A program made the translations under genes and the position numbers. Of a DNA stretch of 64,000 nt, positions 7,846 to 17,397 are shown one piece after another. The notes below the pieces were generated by a model. That model was given only the letters and a program-made list of their open reading frames with translations. It was not told where the DNA came from and ran no database searches. This DNA comes from CALDTK01 sp045110575 (GTDB taxonomy: Bacteria; Bacteroidota; Bacteroidia; Chitinophagales; Saprospiraceae): assembly GCA_045110575.1 (NCBI GenBank), contig JBGCGF010000017.1, positions 1 to 64,000 of the forward strand, in the 5' to 3' direction. Each line of letters opens with the position of its first letter. Positions within the stretch are counted from its first letter, which is position 1.

Positions 7846-8846
7846 TGTCAGATCGCTCCAACCATCTTCTTCAGGTTATTCAACAGTTTACCGGCAAGCG
7901 CGTCCTCGTTTTGGGCGATGTGATGCTCGATGAATACCTCAAAGGATCCGTAGATCGAGTGAGTCCAGAAGCTCCCGTTCCCGTTGTCTCACTGCGTAGC
8001 AGAGAATCGAAACCTGGCGGTGCGGCAAATGTCGCCTTGAACCTCAATTCTCTTGGCGCAGAGGCGGTCCTTATTGGACTAATTGGTGAAGATGACGCAG
8101 GAAGAGACCTTGCCCAAGCGCTCACGTCTGAGGGAATTGATGCTAATTTCTTGGTCACGAGTTCAACCCGTCGCACCACGCGTAAAGCACGCGTCATGTC
8201 GCAAGGTCAGCAGTTGCTCCGAGTGGACACAGAGGATGCGCAACCTCCAAATGACAACGAACGGTCTAAATTATTACAACAGGTCAAAACCTGTTTGAGC
8301 AAAGGGAAGATTGACGTCATTCTTTTTCAAGATTACGACAAAGGAGTACTCGATGAGCAGCTCATCCAAGCGGTAAACAACCTAGCGCAGGACGCTCGCA
8401 TTCCTACGGTTGTCGACCCGAAGGCGAGAAATTTGTGGCACTACAAAGGCGTCACCTTGTTCAAGCCTAATTTGAAAGAAGTATCGGCGGCATTACCAGC
8501 ACTCACCATTGATTCTAATGACACCCAAAGCCTTTCGGCAGCGCACGAAGCACTGCTTGAAATGTTGGGTCATGATCAATCGCTGATCACGCTAGGTAGT
8601 GGTGGAGCGTATCTAGCATTTGAAAAAGAGCACAAGCATATTGCGGCGCATCCTCGACGTATCGCAGATGTCTGCGGCGCAGGAGACAGCGTTGTCGCTG
8701 TAGCAGCACTAGCGTTGGCCGTCAACGCAGAAGCCCACGACCTCCTCGAATTGGCCAATCTCGCAGGTGGATTAACTTGTGAGTATGTAGGAGTTCATCC
8801 GATTGATATTTCGGACCTTGAAAGAGGAATAAGAGAACTTGAGTAG
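7845..8846 (+). CDS. RfaE1-like D-glycero-beta-D-manno-heptose 7-phosphate kinase (PfkB family)
   Basis: A 333-residue ribokinase-fold kinase. VLVLGDVMLDEY...V.R.SPEAPVPVV and KPGGAANVALNL are the hallmark N-terminal blocks of the kinase domain of HldE/RfaE, which phosphorylates heptose 7-phosphate at C1 for LPS inner-core heptose. ADVCGAGDSV holds the catalytic Asp and anion hole. There is no C-terminal adenylyltransferase domain, so the second HldE activity would need a separate protein. The ATG at 7845 overlaps the waaA stop by one base (TGATG); a TTG just before it in frame is less likely. The context with waaA supports an LPS-core role. Other PfkB sugar kinases are the alternative. Confidence 0.88.
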   Translation: MSDRSNHLLQVIQQFTGKRVLVLGDVMLDEYLKGSVDRVSPEAPVPVVSLRSRESKPGGAANVALNLNSLGAEAVLIGLIGEDDAGRDLAQALTSEGIDANFLVTSSTRRTTRKARVMSQGQQLLRVDTEDAQPPNDNERSKLLQQVKTCLSKGKIDVILFQDYDKGVLDEQLIQAVNNLAQDARIPTVVDPKARNLWHYKGVTLFKPNLKEVSAALPALTIDSNDTQSLSAAHEALLEMLGHDQSLITLGSGGAYLAFEKEHKHIAAHPRRIADVCGAGDSVVAVAALALAVNAEAHDLLELANLAGGLTCEYVGVHPIDISDLERGIRELE

Positions 8847-8966
8847 CCCGGTTTTCATTCTGTAGAAAGATGAACTACGTGCTCATAAGGTTTGCGAAAA
8901 ACCTTGGATTGGCTTTTGCATAAGTATGGTGTTTCCCCGCCTTATTGACCCCATTAAGACCGTCCT

Positions 8967-10856
8967 ATGTCTACTACTTTTCGCATTTCTGCCTTGCGCA
9001 TGATCGCTGTAATCGGAGCTAGTTTCCTATTTACAATTTACGCTCAAGGCCAAGCAGACACAGTTGCCTACTACACGTTTACTGGTGATTTAGAAGGTTG
9101 GACCGTTTCAGATCTTTCCATAGAATCTTCTGGAGATAACTGGACATGGTCGCAAACAGGCCCTTCAGGAAGTTTGCCGATTACTCCGATTCAGAGTACG
9201 ACGGCAGGCGGAGGCTATTTACTTTTCGATAGTGATCAACTATGTGGACGATCACAAAATAGCCGTATTCAGAGCCCCATACTAGACCTCAGTATGGAAA
9301 CCGAGGTCGAGCTAAGGTGGCAACAGCGCTATCGCAGGTATGAGAGTGCAGTATATGTGGAGGTAAGTCGAAACGGTGGACAGACGTTCGCTCCTTTCGA
9401 ACTTTCGCCGGCGTTGATGAATGACGAATTTTCAGGATCACAAGCTGAAAATCCAGACTATATAACCTTAGACATTTCAGGTGTTGCTGCTGGCGAATCT
9501 GCAATTGTTATTGCCTTCCGCTACTTTTCAGAAGAAGTAATTTTTGGTTCTGAAGCAGGCTGTGGCTATGCGTGGATGGTAGATGATGTAGTCATCGCAA
9601 ATGCGATTACACCTCCTGCGCAGAATGATCTTGCGATTGTATCGGGATCACATGCTGGTGCGGCAAATCGGGTGACTCCTCAATACCAAACAGAAGCATT
9701 GAACCTCGGAGCTAAAGTGGTTAACAATGGCGTGAATTCAGCTTCAGGTAAGCTGTACGTGCGCATTTATGACGATTCAGGAATGTCTCCAGTCTTGGTG
9801 CATACAGATTCTGTTGATGTTCCAATGCTTGCTCAAGACGAGGAATCAAGCTTCCTGCTAATGCCAGGCAGCTTTAGCCCTCCAAGTCTTCAAAATACGT
9901 TCGTAGGTCGTTACGAGCTCGTCCTAGACGGAGCCGTAGACGAAGCATCTGCAGATAACATGGCCCGTTTTGACTTCTCAATTTCTGAGTCAGCTTTCGC
10001 CAAAACCACCGGTCCAGATATCTATGCAAGACCGCAAGCATCTGAATCTTGGGGCTTTGGAAGCATCTACCCCTTGAAGGGAACAGATAATGAGCTCTCA
10101 CGGGTTCTATTCTGGCTGCGACCAGTGGGTGACTTCTCAACTTCAACAACGGACTCAATTTTTGTTGAGGTCTATGGAATTACTGGAGATGGTAATAGTG
10201 ATGGGATGTATGCTTCAGGAACGGAAGCGACACTCCTAAATCGTCAAGGTTACTCACTAGAAGGCTTGACAGGACCAGAACGCTTCTTCGTAACGCCTTT
10301 GCCTGATACGGGTTTGACTATTTCGCCATTTATCGAGCAGATTGCGGTATTCATTCGCTACGAGGATGGATTAGCTGGAGATAGTAGATGGATAGAAATT
10401 GGTGGTGGTCGCGATGATGCGAACACAAATTATGATGCCGAGCAAACCGCTGCAATCGCTAACGGGGTCAACCGATCTTACGCAATCAGAAGCGTTGGAG
10501 ACGGTGAGCTATTAGCGAGTTTATTCCCTGGCTTCATTCCTGATGTCCGTGCCTATGTAAACGAAAACCAGACGGTAAGTACGACTTCACCAGCAGAATT
10601 ATCGGAGGCTCTTCATGTTTGGCCAAACCCTGCTACTTCGGTACTTAACTGGTCATTGCCCCAGGCGCAAAATGGTAATAAAACAGCATCTGTGACTGTC
10701 ATTGATGGCCTTGGAAGAGCTGTGAGTTCCTGGTCATCCAATCAGCAAGAAGACCTTTCGAAGATTGATGTCGCTGAACTTCCTGCTGGTTTGTATCAAC
10801 TTTTGGTAAAAAAAGAAGATGGTTCACAAGCAATTAGCAGCTTTATGAAGTTGTAG
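8967..10856 (+). CDS. Secreted protein with T9SS type A sorting domain
   Basis: The 629-residue product has an N-terminal signal peptide (hydrophobic core RMIAVIGASFLFTIYAQGQA). Residues of roughly 30-210 form a jelly-roll, MAM-like module (TFTGDLEGWTV...GGYLLFDSD...WMVDDVVI). A CARDB-like segment follows around 225-330. The end, VWPNPATSVLNWSL... to ...LPAGLYQLLVKKEDGSQ..., is a T9SS type A C-terminal domain, which targets the protein for export and cell-surface attachment through the Por/Gld system. The same order of modules occurs in the four paralogues downstream, to which it is more distantly related. The enzyme or binding function is unknown. One exact copy of the dispersed 15-mer codes for SAFAKT at 9992. 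Confidence 0.82.
   Translation: MSTTFRISALRMIAVIGASFLFTIYAQGQADTVAYYTFTGDLEGWTVSDLSIESSGDNWTWSQTGPSGSLPITPIQSTTAGGGYLLFDSDQLCGRSQNSRIQSPILDLSMETEVELRWQQRYRRYESAVYVEVSRNGGQTFAPFELSPALMNDEFSGSQAENPDYITLDISGVAAGESAIVIAFRYFSEEVIFGSEAGCGYAWMVDDVVIANAITPPAQNDLAIVSGSHAGAANRVTPQYQTEALNLGAKVVNNGVNSASGKLYVRIYDDSGMSPVLVHTDSVDVPMLAQDEESSFLLMPGSFSPPSLQNTFVGRYELVLDGAVDEASADNMARFDFSISESAFAKTTGPDIYARPQASESWGFGSIYPLKGTDNELSRVLFWLRPVGDFSTSTTDSIFVEVYGITGDGNSDGMYASGTEATLLNRQGYSLEGLTGPERFFVTPLPDTGLTISPFIEQIAVFIRYEDGLAGDSRWIEIGGGRDDANTNYDAEQTAAIANGVNRSYAIRSVGDGELLASLFPGFIPDVRAYVNENQTVSTTSPAELSEALHVWPNPATSVLNWSLPQAQNGNKTASVTVIDGLGRAVSSWSSNQQEDLSKIDVAELPAGLYQLLVKKEDGSQAISSFMKL
9992..10006 (+). repeat. Dispersed 15-mer AGCTTTCGCCAAAAC, exact
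   Basis: Exact copy in the 8967 gene, coding SAFAKT. The four related downstream proteins have a VFSKG-like segment in the comparable region and lack this DNA sequence. Confidence 0.9.
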
Positions 10857-11004
10857 TGGCCTTCGGGGGTCAGTTTTGGGCTTAAATTGTGTCAAAAGAG
10901 GTTCGATATGTTGAATTGGCTAATTCAATACAAAACATCAACATAGTGGTGTGATATCGTGATATAGATGGTTATATTTACCCATTCACACAACAACCTC
11001 ATTC

Positions 11005-13011
11005 ATGTACACAATTACAAGACCCTTTCTAGGAGCGCTTGCCCTGCTTACATTCGGATTAGCCTCATCGGCATCTGCACAAAGCAACATTGCTCCTGAA
11101 AAATTCGCTCACGAACAAGCTCCTGTTGGCGAGAACATTGCCACACGTACTGCTCCAGTAGTAGGTCAGTCTCTAATGATGGCTGATACTTTCTACTACG
11201 AAAGTTTTGGAGACGGTGTTGCGGATTGGACATTCGTAAACGTTGATCCAGATTCAGTTTCAGTTTGGCGATACGAAACTGACGTAGTACTTGCCAATTC
11301 AGGTGATGCACGTTGGTCTGACTTTGCAGCACCTTCTGCTGACGATGGTTTCCTTCGTTTGGACTATCGCGCTTGGCTAATTGAGAATAACATTCCAATT
11401 GCTCAGCCTTACCCAACAATTATTGGTGATGCAATTAGCCCAATGCAAGACTGGTCAAGCTTTGACCCAGCATTGAAGTATGCATTGAACTTCTTCAGCT
11501 ACCAGCCGACACTTAACGTAACGAACTCAACTGTTCTTATTCGTCGTCCAGGCGTAGCTGATGTTGAGATCTGGAGATCACTTCAAGATGTTTTCCGTCC
11601 AAATGTTGCAGTTCAAACTCCTGTTTTCGTTAGACTTCCTGAGGACATTATCGGAAGCGATAGTATCCAGATTGTCCTCCACCACGAAGGTGACTTCTAC
11701 GGCTGGGTAATTGATGATATCCTTTTGACAGCTCTTCCTGAGATCGAGCCTCAAACAAATGACTTCATCGCAATCGCACCAAACGATTTGACTCCTTCAA
11801 GCCAAGCTGATGGATACGAGCTTGCATTCGTTGCAGACGTTCAAAACAATGGTAGCGTAACAATTGACATGGACCTTGCTGTTACAATCTTTGATGCAGC
11901 AGGAGCAATGATCTTCACGGATACTACTCGCTACGGAGCTGTTGAGACTGACTCACTTCGTGAGAACCAGGTATTTGACAACACGTTCCCAATGCCAACA
12001 GCTGACGGAACATACACAGGTGTGTACGAAATTTTCACAGAGAGAATTGACGAAGATGTAATCTTAGCAAACAACACTCAAACATTTGAATTTACTGTAG
12101 GTGGTAACGTATTCTCTAAAGGTAACTTCGCCAGCGGTGTTCGCCCAGCAGGAGGAGACGTTGAGTATGCGTTTACAAACCTATACTACACGCCAAACCT
12201 TGTGGCAGATAGTACTTTCCAGATTGACTCTGTAACCTTCGGAATGTTCCCACAGGGTTTCACTGGTGATGACGAAGCATTTATCGACTTTAAAACTTAC
12301 GGTTTCCGTGGTGACCTTAATGGTGACAACATAGCACAGTATGGTGACATAGATGATGCTGACGCTGAGTTGGTAGAGTTGGCTGCAAGAGAGTTCATCA
12401 TTGATGCTACTTTCACTGAAATCCCTAACGCTGCAGCAATCACTTACGCTCCTTCTGAGGACGGTTCTGTCGATTTAGCGCATGATGCTGATTTCGTTGG
12501 ATTCGGTGTTGCATTGACGTACATTCCTGGTGCTGGTGGTACAAACGATGATAACGTTTGCTTCCTAGGTAACACACCTAACACTTACGGTGGCTTCAAT
12601 CTTGCAGCAGCAGGAGCTGGAATCGTTGATAGCTTAACATCTATCCTAACTACTGACGGAGAAGGTACATACGGCTTCTTTACTGGTTCTTCACCATTCC
12701 TTCAAGCTGAAATTTCTTATAGAACTGTAAGTTCGGCTAAGGAGACTGTACTTGCTGAATCAGCATTTGGTGTACGTCCAAACCCAGCAACGACTCAATT
12801 TACTATCGATTTCGATTTCGGTGTAACTGTTGACGCTCAGTTTGAGATCATCAATGCTGTTGGACAGACTGTATCTGCATTCAACCGCGACGGTCTTTCT
12901 ACAGGTGTAATCACTATCCCTACTCAGGGAATGAACAACGGTCTTTACTACGTTAAGGTCCGCACCAACGACGGTCAAAAAGCTAGCCGTAAGCTTTTGC
13001 TTGCACGCTAA
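11005..13011 (+). CDS. T9SS cargo paralogue 1 of 4 (MAM-like / CARDB-like / type A sorting domain)
   Basis: The 668-residue product has a signal peptide ending near ASSASAQ. The next module (DTFYYESFGDGVADWTF...WVIDDILL, residues about 65-245) resembles a jelly-roll/MAM domain. A CARDB-like segment (FVADVQNNGSVTIDMDLAV) follows. A distinctive region includes GDLNGDNIAQYGD near residues 436-448, whose D.N.D......D spacing resembles an EF-hand or dockerin calcium loop. The C-terminal VRPNPATTQF ... NNGLYYVKV ... RKLLLAR is a type A sorting domain. It is the first of four tandem copies. A TATATTTA box (10973-10980) lies 24 bases before the ATG. The protein is probably a surface or released structural or binding protein; no catalytic motif is seen. 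Confidence 0.85.
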   Translation: MYTITRPFLGALALLTFGLASSASAQSNIAPEKFAHEQAPVGENIATRTAPVVGQSLMMADTFYYESFGDGVADWTFVNVDPDSVSVWRYETDVVLANSGDARWSDFAAPSADDGFLRLDYRAWLIENNIPIAQPYPTIIGDAISPMQDWSSFDPALKYALNFFSYQPTLNVTNSTVLIRRPGVADVEIWRSLQDVFRPNVAVQTPVFVRLPEDIIGSDSIQIVLHHEGDFYGWVIDDILLTALPEIEPQTNDFIAIAPNDLTPSSQADGYELAFVADVQNNGSVTIDMDLAVTIFDAAGAMIFTDTTRYGAVETDSLRENQVFDNTFPMPTADGTYTGVYEIFTERIDEDVILANNTQTFEFTVGGNVFSKGNFASGVRPAGGDVEYAFTNLYYTPNLVADSTFQIDSVTFGMFPQGFTGDDEAFIDFKTYGFRGDLNGDNIAQYGDIDDADAELVELAAREFIIDATFTEIPNAAAITYAPSEDGSVDLAHDADFVGFGVALTYIPGAGGTNDDNVCFLGNTPNTYGGFNLAAAGAGIVDSLTSILTTDGEGTYGFFTGSSPFLQAEISYRTVSSAKETVLAESAFGVRPNPATTQFTIDFDFGVTVDAQFEIINAVGQTVSAFNRDGLSTGVITIPTQGMNNGLYYVKVRTNDGQKASRKLLLAR

Positions 13012-13055
13012 ACCTAGTTTGATTATTTGCTAGACTTTAAGTCTAGTAAAGCATT

Positions 13056-13095
13056 CGCCCCTGTTGATCTTCGGATCGGCAGGGGCGTTTTTTTT
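13056..13095 (+). terminator. Terminator after T9SS paralogue 1 (repeat copy 1)
   Basis: The stem CGCCCCTG / CAGGGGCG is followed by nine T. It is preceded by the small palindrome CTAGACTTTAAGTCTAG. The whole tail from the stop codon is nearly identical after paralogues 1, 2 and 3. Confidence 0.9.
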
Positions 13096-13135
13096 ATGAA
13101 CCTTAAATGCATGATAGAAATTCTTATATTAGAGT

Positions 13136-15142
13136 ATGCATAATTATATACTTGTACTCTTATCCGGATTTCTCCTTGCATTCAGTTTGACTGCAGATCT
13201 TCACGCACAGCATTTAGATCATCCCGATCACGAGAGCCATCAACTCCCAAAAGCAGAACTCTACAATGCGCCCGTTGCATCTCCTTTATCGATCATGCTG
13301 GGCGATACTCTATTCTATGAAGACTTCGATGGAGGAGCTGTTAATTGGACGTTTGAGAACATTGATCCAGATAGCACTCAGGTTTGGGAGTGGACAAACG
13401 ACGACAGTTTAAGCAGAGCTTCAGGCGACACGCGTTGGTCAAATTTTGAAGCACCTACTGTCGATAACGGTTTCTTGTGGTTTGATTACCGTCAATACCT
13501 TATCGAAAACGGTATTCCAATTGCTCAACCATACCCGGCCCTTATCGGTGACGCGATTAGTCCATTTTTGGACTGGTCGTCGTTCGATCCAGCATTATTA
13601 TATAGCGTGAGTTTTTTCAATTATCAACCGACACTTAATATAACGAACTCAACAATTCTGATCCGTCGCCCAGGCGTAGCAGATGTTGAAATCTGGAGAT
13701 CACTTCAGGACGTTTTCCGTCCAGACGTAGCTGTTCAAACTCCTGTTTTCGTTAGACTTCCAAATAACATTGTTGGAGCCGACAGTATCCAGATTGTACT
13801 GCACCATGAAGGTGATTTTTACGGATGGGCGATTGATGACATTATCATTGGTACGGATGTACCTTCTTCTTCTGAAATTGATGTAGGACTGCCTAATTTC
13901 ATTGCAGCTGCACCTAACGATTTGACTCCATCAAGTCAAGCAGATGGATATGAGCTTGCATTCGTTGCAGACGTCCAAAACAATGGTACCGTAACTGTAG
14001 ACTTGGACCTAGCTATTACAATCTATGACCAAGGAGGAGTCACGATTTTCACGGATACTACTCGCTACGCGGCTGTTGCACCTGGCTCACTTCGTGAGAA
14101 TCAAGTTTTTGACAACACGTTCCCAATGCCAACAGCTGATGGAACTTACACTGGTGTTTATGAAATCTTCACAGATCGAATAGATGAGGATATAAACTTG
14201 TTTGACAACACGATAACATTCGCATTTACTGTAGGTGGTGATGTATTCTCTAAAGGTGACTTCGCTAGCGGTGTTCGCCCAGCAGGAGGAGACGTTGAAT
14301 ATGCGTTCACAAACCTATACTACACGCCAAACCTTGGTGGAGCCAATCCATTAATGATTGATTCTGTAACCTTCGGAATGTTCCCTCAGAATTTCACAGG
14401 TACTGACGAAGCATCCATAGACTTAAAGACTTATGGTTTCCGTGGGGACCTTAACGGTGACAACATCGCACAGTATGGTGATATCGATGATGCTGACGTT
14501 GAGTTGGTAGAGTTAGCTACAAGAGAGTTCATCATTGATGCTTCTTTCTCTGAAATCCCTAATGGAGCTGCTATCACTTACGCGCCTTCTGAGAACGGTG
14601 CAGTTGAATTAGCACATGACGCTGACTTCGTTGGATTCGGTGTTACGATGACATACATTCCTGGTGCAGGTGGAACAAACGATGATAACATTTGCTTCCT
14701 AGGCAATACGCCTATCACTTACGGAGGATTCAACCTTGCAGCTGCAGCAACTGGTATCGTTGACAGCTTGTCATCTATCCTAACTCTGAACGGAGAAGGC
14801 GCATACGGCTTCTTTGCCGGTTCTTCACCGTTCATTCAAGCACAGATTTCGATGGGTGTAAGTGCTGCTAAAGAGACTGTACTTACTGAATCTGCATTTG
14901 GTGTACGTCCAAACCCAGCAACTACTCAATTCGAGATCAACTTCAACTTCGGTGCTACTGTAGACGCACAGTTTGAGATCATCAATGCGGTAGGACAGAC
15001 AATCTCTGCCTTCAACCGCGACGGTCTTACTGCAGGCGCTATCACCATCCCTACGCAAGGAATGAACAACGGTCTTTACTATGTGAAGGTCCGCACCAAC
15101 GACGGTCAGATGGCTAGCCGCAAGCTTTTGCTTGCACGCTAA
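13136..15142 (+). CDS. T9SS cargo paralogue 2 of 4
   Basis: The 668-residue product has the same module order as paralogue 1: signal peptide (YILVLLSGFLLAFSLTADLHAQ), MAM-like module starting at DTLFYEDFDGG, CARDB-like segment, GDLNGDNIAQYGD calcium-loop-like segment, then the type A sorting domain. The middle of the protein is very close to paralogue 1 (for example GVRPAGGDVEYAFTNLYYTPNL is shared), while the first 60 residues differ. A -7-like box, TATATTAG (13125-13132), ends three bases before the ATG, which would give an almost leaderless mRNA. Each copy has its own terminator, so they are probably transcribed separately and could be differentially expressed. Confidence 0.85.
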   Translation: MHNYILVLLSGFLLAFSLTADLHAQHLDHPDHESHQLPKAELYNAPVASPLSIMLGDTLFYEDFDGGAVNWTFENIDPDSTQVWEWTNDDSLSRASGDTRWSNFEAPTVDNGFLWFDYRQYLIENGIPIAQPYPALIGDAISPFLDWSSFDPALLYSVSFFNYQPTLNITNSTILIRRPGVADVEIWRSLQDVFRPDVAVQTPVFVRLPNNIVGADSIQIVLHHEGDFYGWAIDDIIIGTDVPSSSEIDVGLPNFIAAAPNDLTPSSQADGYELAFVADVQNNGTVTVDLDLAITIYDQGGVTIFTDTTRYAAVAPGSLRENQVFDNTFPMPTADGTYTGVYEIFTDRIDEDINLFDNTITFAFTVGGDVFSKGDFASGVRPAGGDVEYAFTNLYYTPNLGGANPLMIDSVTFGMFPQNFTGTDEASIDLKTYGFRGDLNGDNIAQYGDIDDADVELVELATREFIIDASFSEIPNGAAITYAPSENGAVELAHDADFVGFGVTMTYIPGAGGTNDDNICFLGNTPITYGGFNLAAAATGIVDSLSSILTLNGEGAYGFFAGSSPFIQAQISMGVSAAKETVLTESAFGVRPNPATTQFEINFNFGATVDAQFEIINAVGQTISAFNRDGLTAGAITIPTQGMNNGLYYVKVRTNDGQMASRKLLLAR

Positions 15143-15186
15143 ACCTAGTTTGATTGTTTGCTAGACTTCAAGTCTTGAAAAGCATT

Positions 15187-15224
15187 CGCCCCTGTTGATC
15201 TTCGGATCGGCAGGGGCGTTTTTT
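15187..15224 (+). terminator. Terminator after T9SS paralogue 2 (repeat copy 2)
   Basis: The same CGCCCCTG / CAGGGGCG stem with six T as after paralogue 1. The upstream small palindrome has diverged (CTAGACTTCAAGTCTTG). Confidence 0.9.
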
Positions 15225-15276
15225 ATGGGATGCGGAACGGTATAAAACTCAGTACAAATATTCAGTATATTTAGAC

Positions 15277-17271
15277 ATGCAGATATCTATATGTAGCCTG
15301 TTTTTCACCTTTTTCATGTTGTTGCTTGTATCGACTTCATCTTCTACAGCACAGTTGCTAGAGGCGCCCTATGAAACATTGGGGGATACTCCTATACAAA
15401 GTTCAATTCTTGCGCCTCACTCTACTGCGCTGATGGCAGATACTTTCTATTATGAAGATTTCGCAAATGGTGCGACAGACTGGACTTTCGTTAACATCGA
15501 TCCAGATACTTTTCAGGTTTGGGAATGGACAACCGATGATAGCCTCAGCAGAGCTACAGGTGATTTGCGATGGTCTAACTTCGATTCACCTACAGCATCA
15601 AACGGTTTCATGTGGTTTGATTATCGTAAATATCTGTACAGGGATGGTATTTTTATTAGCATTCAACCTTATCCAACATTAATAGGCGATATGGTCAGCC
15701 CTTTCCTCGATTGGTCTTCATTTGACCGTTCTCTCAGATATACATTGAATTTCTTCAGCTACCAACCAACACTTAACGTGCACGCTTCAACTGTATCTAT
15801 CAGACGTCCAGGTGAAGAGGATGTTATCGTTTGGAATGCTTTTCAGGATGTTGCGCGGCCAAACAATGCGCCTCAATCAAATGTGTCCGTTAGTATTCCT
15901 CAGAATATTTTTGGAAACGATAGTACCCAGATTGTCATTCATCACGAAGGTGACTTCTACGGCTGGGCTATAGATGATATTCTATTGTCATTGCTTCCTG
16001 AGATTGAAATTCAGACGAATGAATTCTTTGCGATTGCACCTAATGATGTAACGCCCACAAGTCAAGCTGAAGGTCACTCCCTAGCTTTCGTTGCCGATGT
16101 CCAGAACAACGGTAGTGAAACTGTCGACATGCAGTTAGCAGTTACAGTTTTTGATGATGCAGGAGCTATGATTTTCACGGATACCACGCTCTACACAGCT
16201 GTTGAAACAGACTCCCTTCGTGAAAATCAGACGTTTGATAATACTTTTCCAATGCCAACAGATGAGGGAACCTACTCCGGCGTCTATGAGATTTTTACTG
16301 AGCGAATCGCTGAAGATGTAATCTTGGTTAACAACACACAAACATTCGAATTCACAGTAGGAGGAGACGTGTTTTCGAAGGGTAATTTTACTAGCGGTGT
16401 CCGTCCTGAAGGCGGGGATGTTGAATATGGTTTCACTAACATTTACTACACTCCAACACTTGCACTTGACAGTACTTTCCTAATTGAATCAGTTACTTTT
16501 GGAATGTTCCCTCAGAACTTCACAGATAGTGATGAGGCATTTGTAGAATTGATAACGTACGGCTTTCGTGGTGATCTTAACGGAGACAATATTGCACAAT
16601 ACGGAGAGGTAGATGATACTGACGCAGAGTTGATTGAACTATCGGCTAGGGAATTCCTCATCGATACAAATTTTGTAGAAATCCCATACGCTGCTGCAAT
16701 TACGTACCCACCTTCTGAAAATGGTCCTATTGCTCTTGCCGCTGATGCTGGCTACATTGGATTCGGCGTAATGGTTAATTACATCCCTGGTTCTGGCGGC
16801 ACAAACGATGACAACCTTTGTTTCTTAGGCAACACTCCAAACGAATATGGAGGCTATAACTTAGCTGCATCTGCTGCTGGTGTTAGAGATAGCATAACTT
16901 CTATTTTAACTACTGACCAAGAAGGTGCTTACGGCTTTTTTGAAGGTTCTTCACCGTTCATTCAAGCAAAAGTGTCCTTCGGCATCGTTGATGCTGCAAT
17001 CGAGAAGCTCTTAACTGAAGCGGCCTTCAGCATTCATCCAAACCCCGCAACTACTCAGTTCACCATCAACTTCAATTTCGGTGCTATTGTAAACACACAG
17101 TTTGAGATCATCAATGCGGTAGGACAGACAGTCTCTGCGTTCAAGCGCGACGGTCTTACTTCAGGTGCTATCACTATCCCTACGCAAGGAATGAACAACG
17201 GTCTTTACTATGTGAAGGTCCGCACCAACAACGGTCAGACGGCTAGTCGTAAGCTTTTGCTTTCACGTTAA
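15277..17271 (+). CDS. T9SS cargo paralogue 3 of 4
   Basis: The 664-residue product has the same module series: signal peptide (CSLFFTFFMLLLVSTSSSTAQ), MAM-like module from DTFYYEDFANG, CARDB-like segment, GDLNGDNIAQYGE loop, type A sorting domain ending RKLLLSR. The body has drifted further from copies 1 and 2, but the last 250 or so bases match them closely. The TATATTTA box at 15266-15273 leaves only three bases before the ATG. The product is probably exported through the T9SS encoded around 50-56 kb. Function beyond surface display is not evident. Confidence 0.85.
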   Translation: MQISICSLFFTFFMLLLVSTSSSTAQLLEAPYETLGDTPIQSSILAPHSTALMADTFYYEDFANGATDWTFVNIDPDTFQVWEWTTDDSLSRATGDLRWSNFDSPTASNGFMWFDYRKYLYRDGIFISIQPYPTLIGDMVSPFLDWSSFDRSLRYTLNFFSYQPTLNVHASTVSIRRPGEEDVIVWNAFQDVARPNNAPQSNVSVSIPQNIFGNDSTQIVIHHEGDFYGWAIDDILLSLLPEIEIQTNEFFAIAPNDVTPTSQAEGHSLAFVADVQNNGSETVDMQLAVTVFDDAGAMIFTDTTLYTAVETDSLRENQTFDNTFPMPTDEGTYSGVYEIFTERIAEDVILVNNTQTFEFTVGGDVFSKGNFTSGVRPEGGDVEYGFTNIYYTPTLALDSTFLIESVTFGMFPQNFTDSDEAFVELITYGFRGDLNGDNIAQYGEVDDTDAELIELSAREFLIDTNFVEIPYAAAITYPPSENGPIALAADAGYIGFGVMVNYIPGSGGTNDDNLCFLGNTPNEYGGYNLAASAAGVRDSITSILTTDQEGAYGFFEGSSPFIQAKVSFGIVDAAIEKLLTEAAFSIHPNPATTQFTINFNFGAIVNTQFEIINAVGQTVSAFKRDGLTSGAITIPTQGMNNGLYYVKVRTNNGQTASRKLLLSR

Positions 17272-17315
17272 ACCTAGTTTGATTATTTGCTAGACTTGAA
17301 GTCTAGTAAAGCATT

Positions 17316-17353
17316 CGCCCCTGTTGATCTTCGGATCGGCAGGGGCGTTTTTT
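17316..17353 (+). terminator. Terminator after T9SS paralogue 3 (repeat copy 3)
   Basis: The same stem as after copies 1 and 2, with the small palindrome CTAGACTTGAAGTCTAG upstream and a run of six T. Confidence 0.9.
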
Positions 17354-17397
17354 ATGGGATATAGATGATCTAAAGAAAATTATTTTTAAATTCAACT

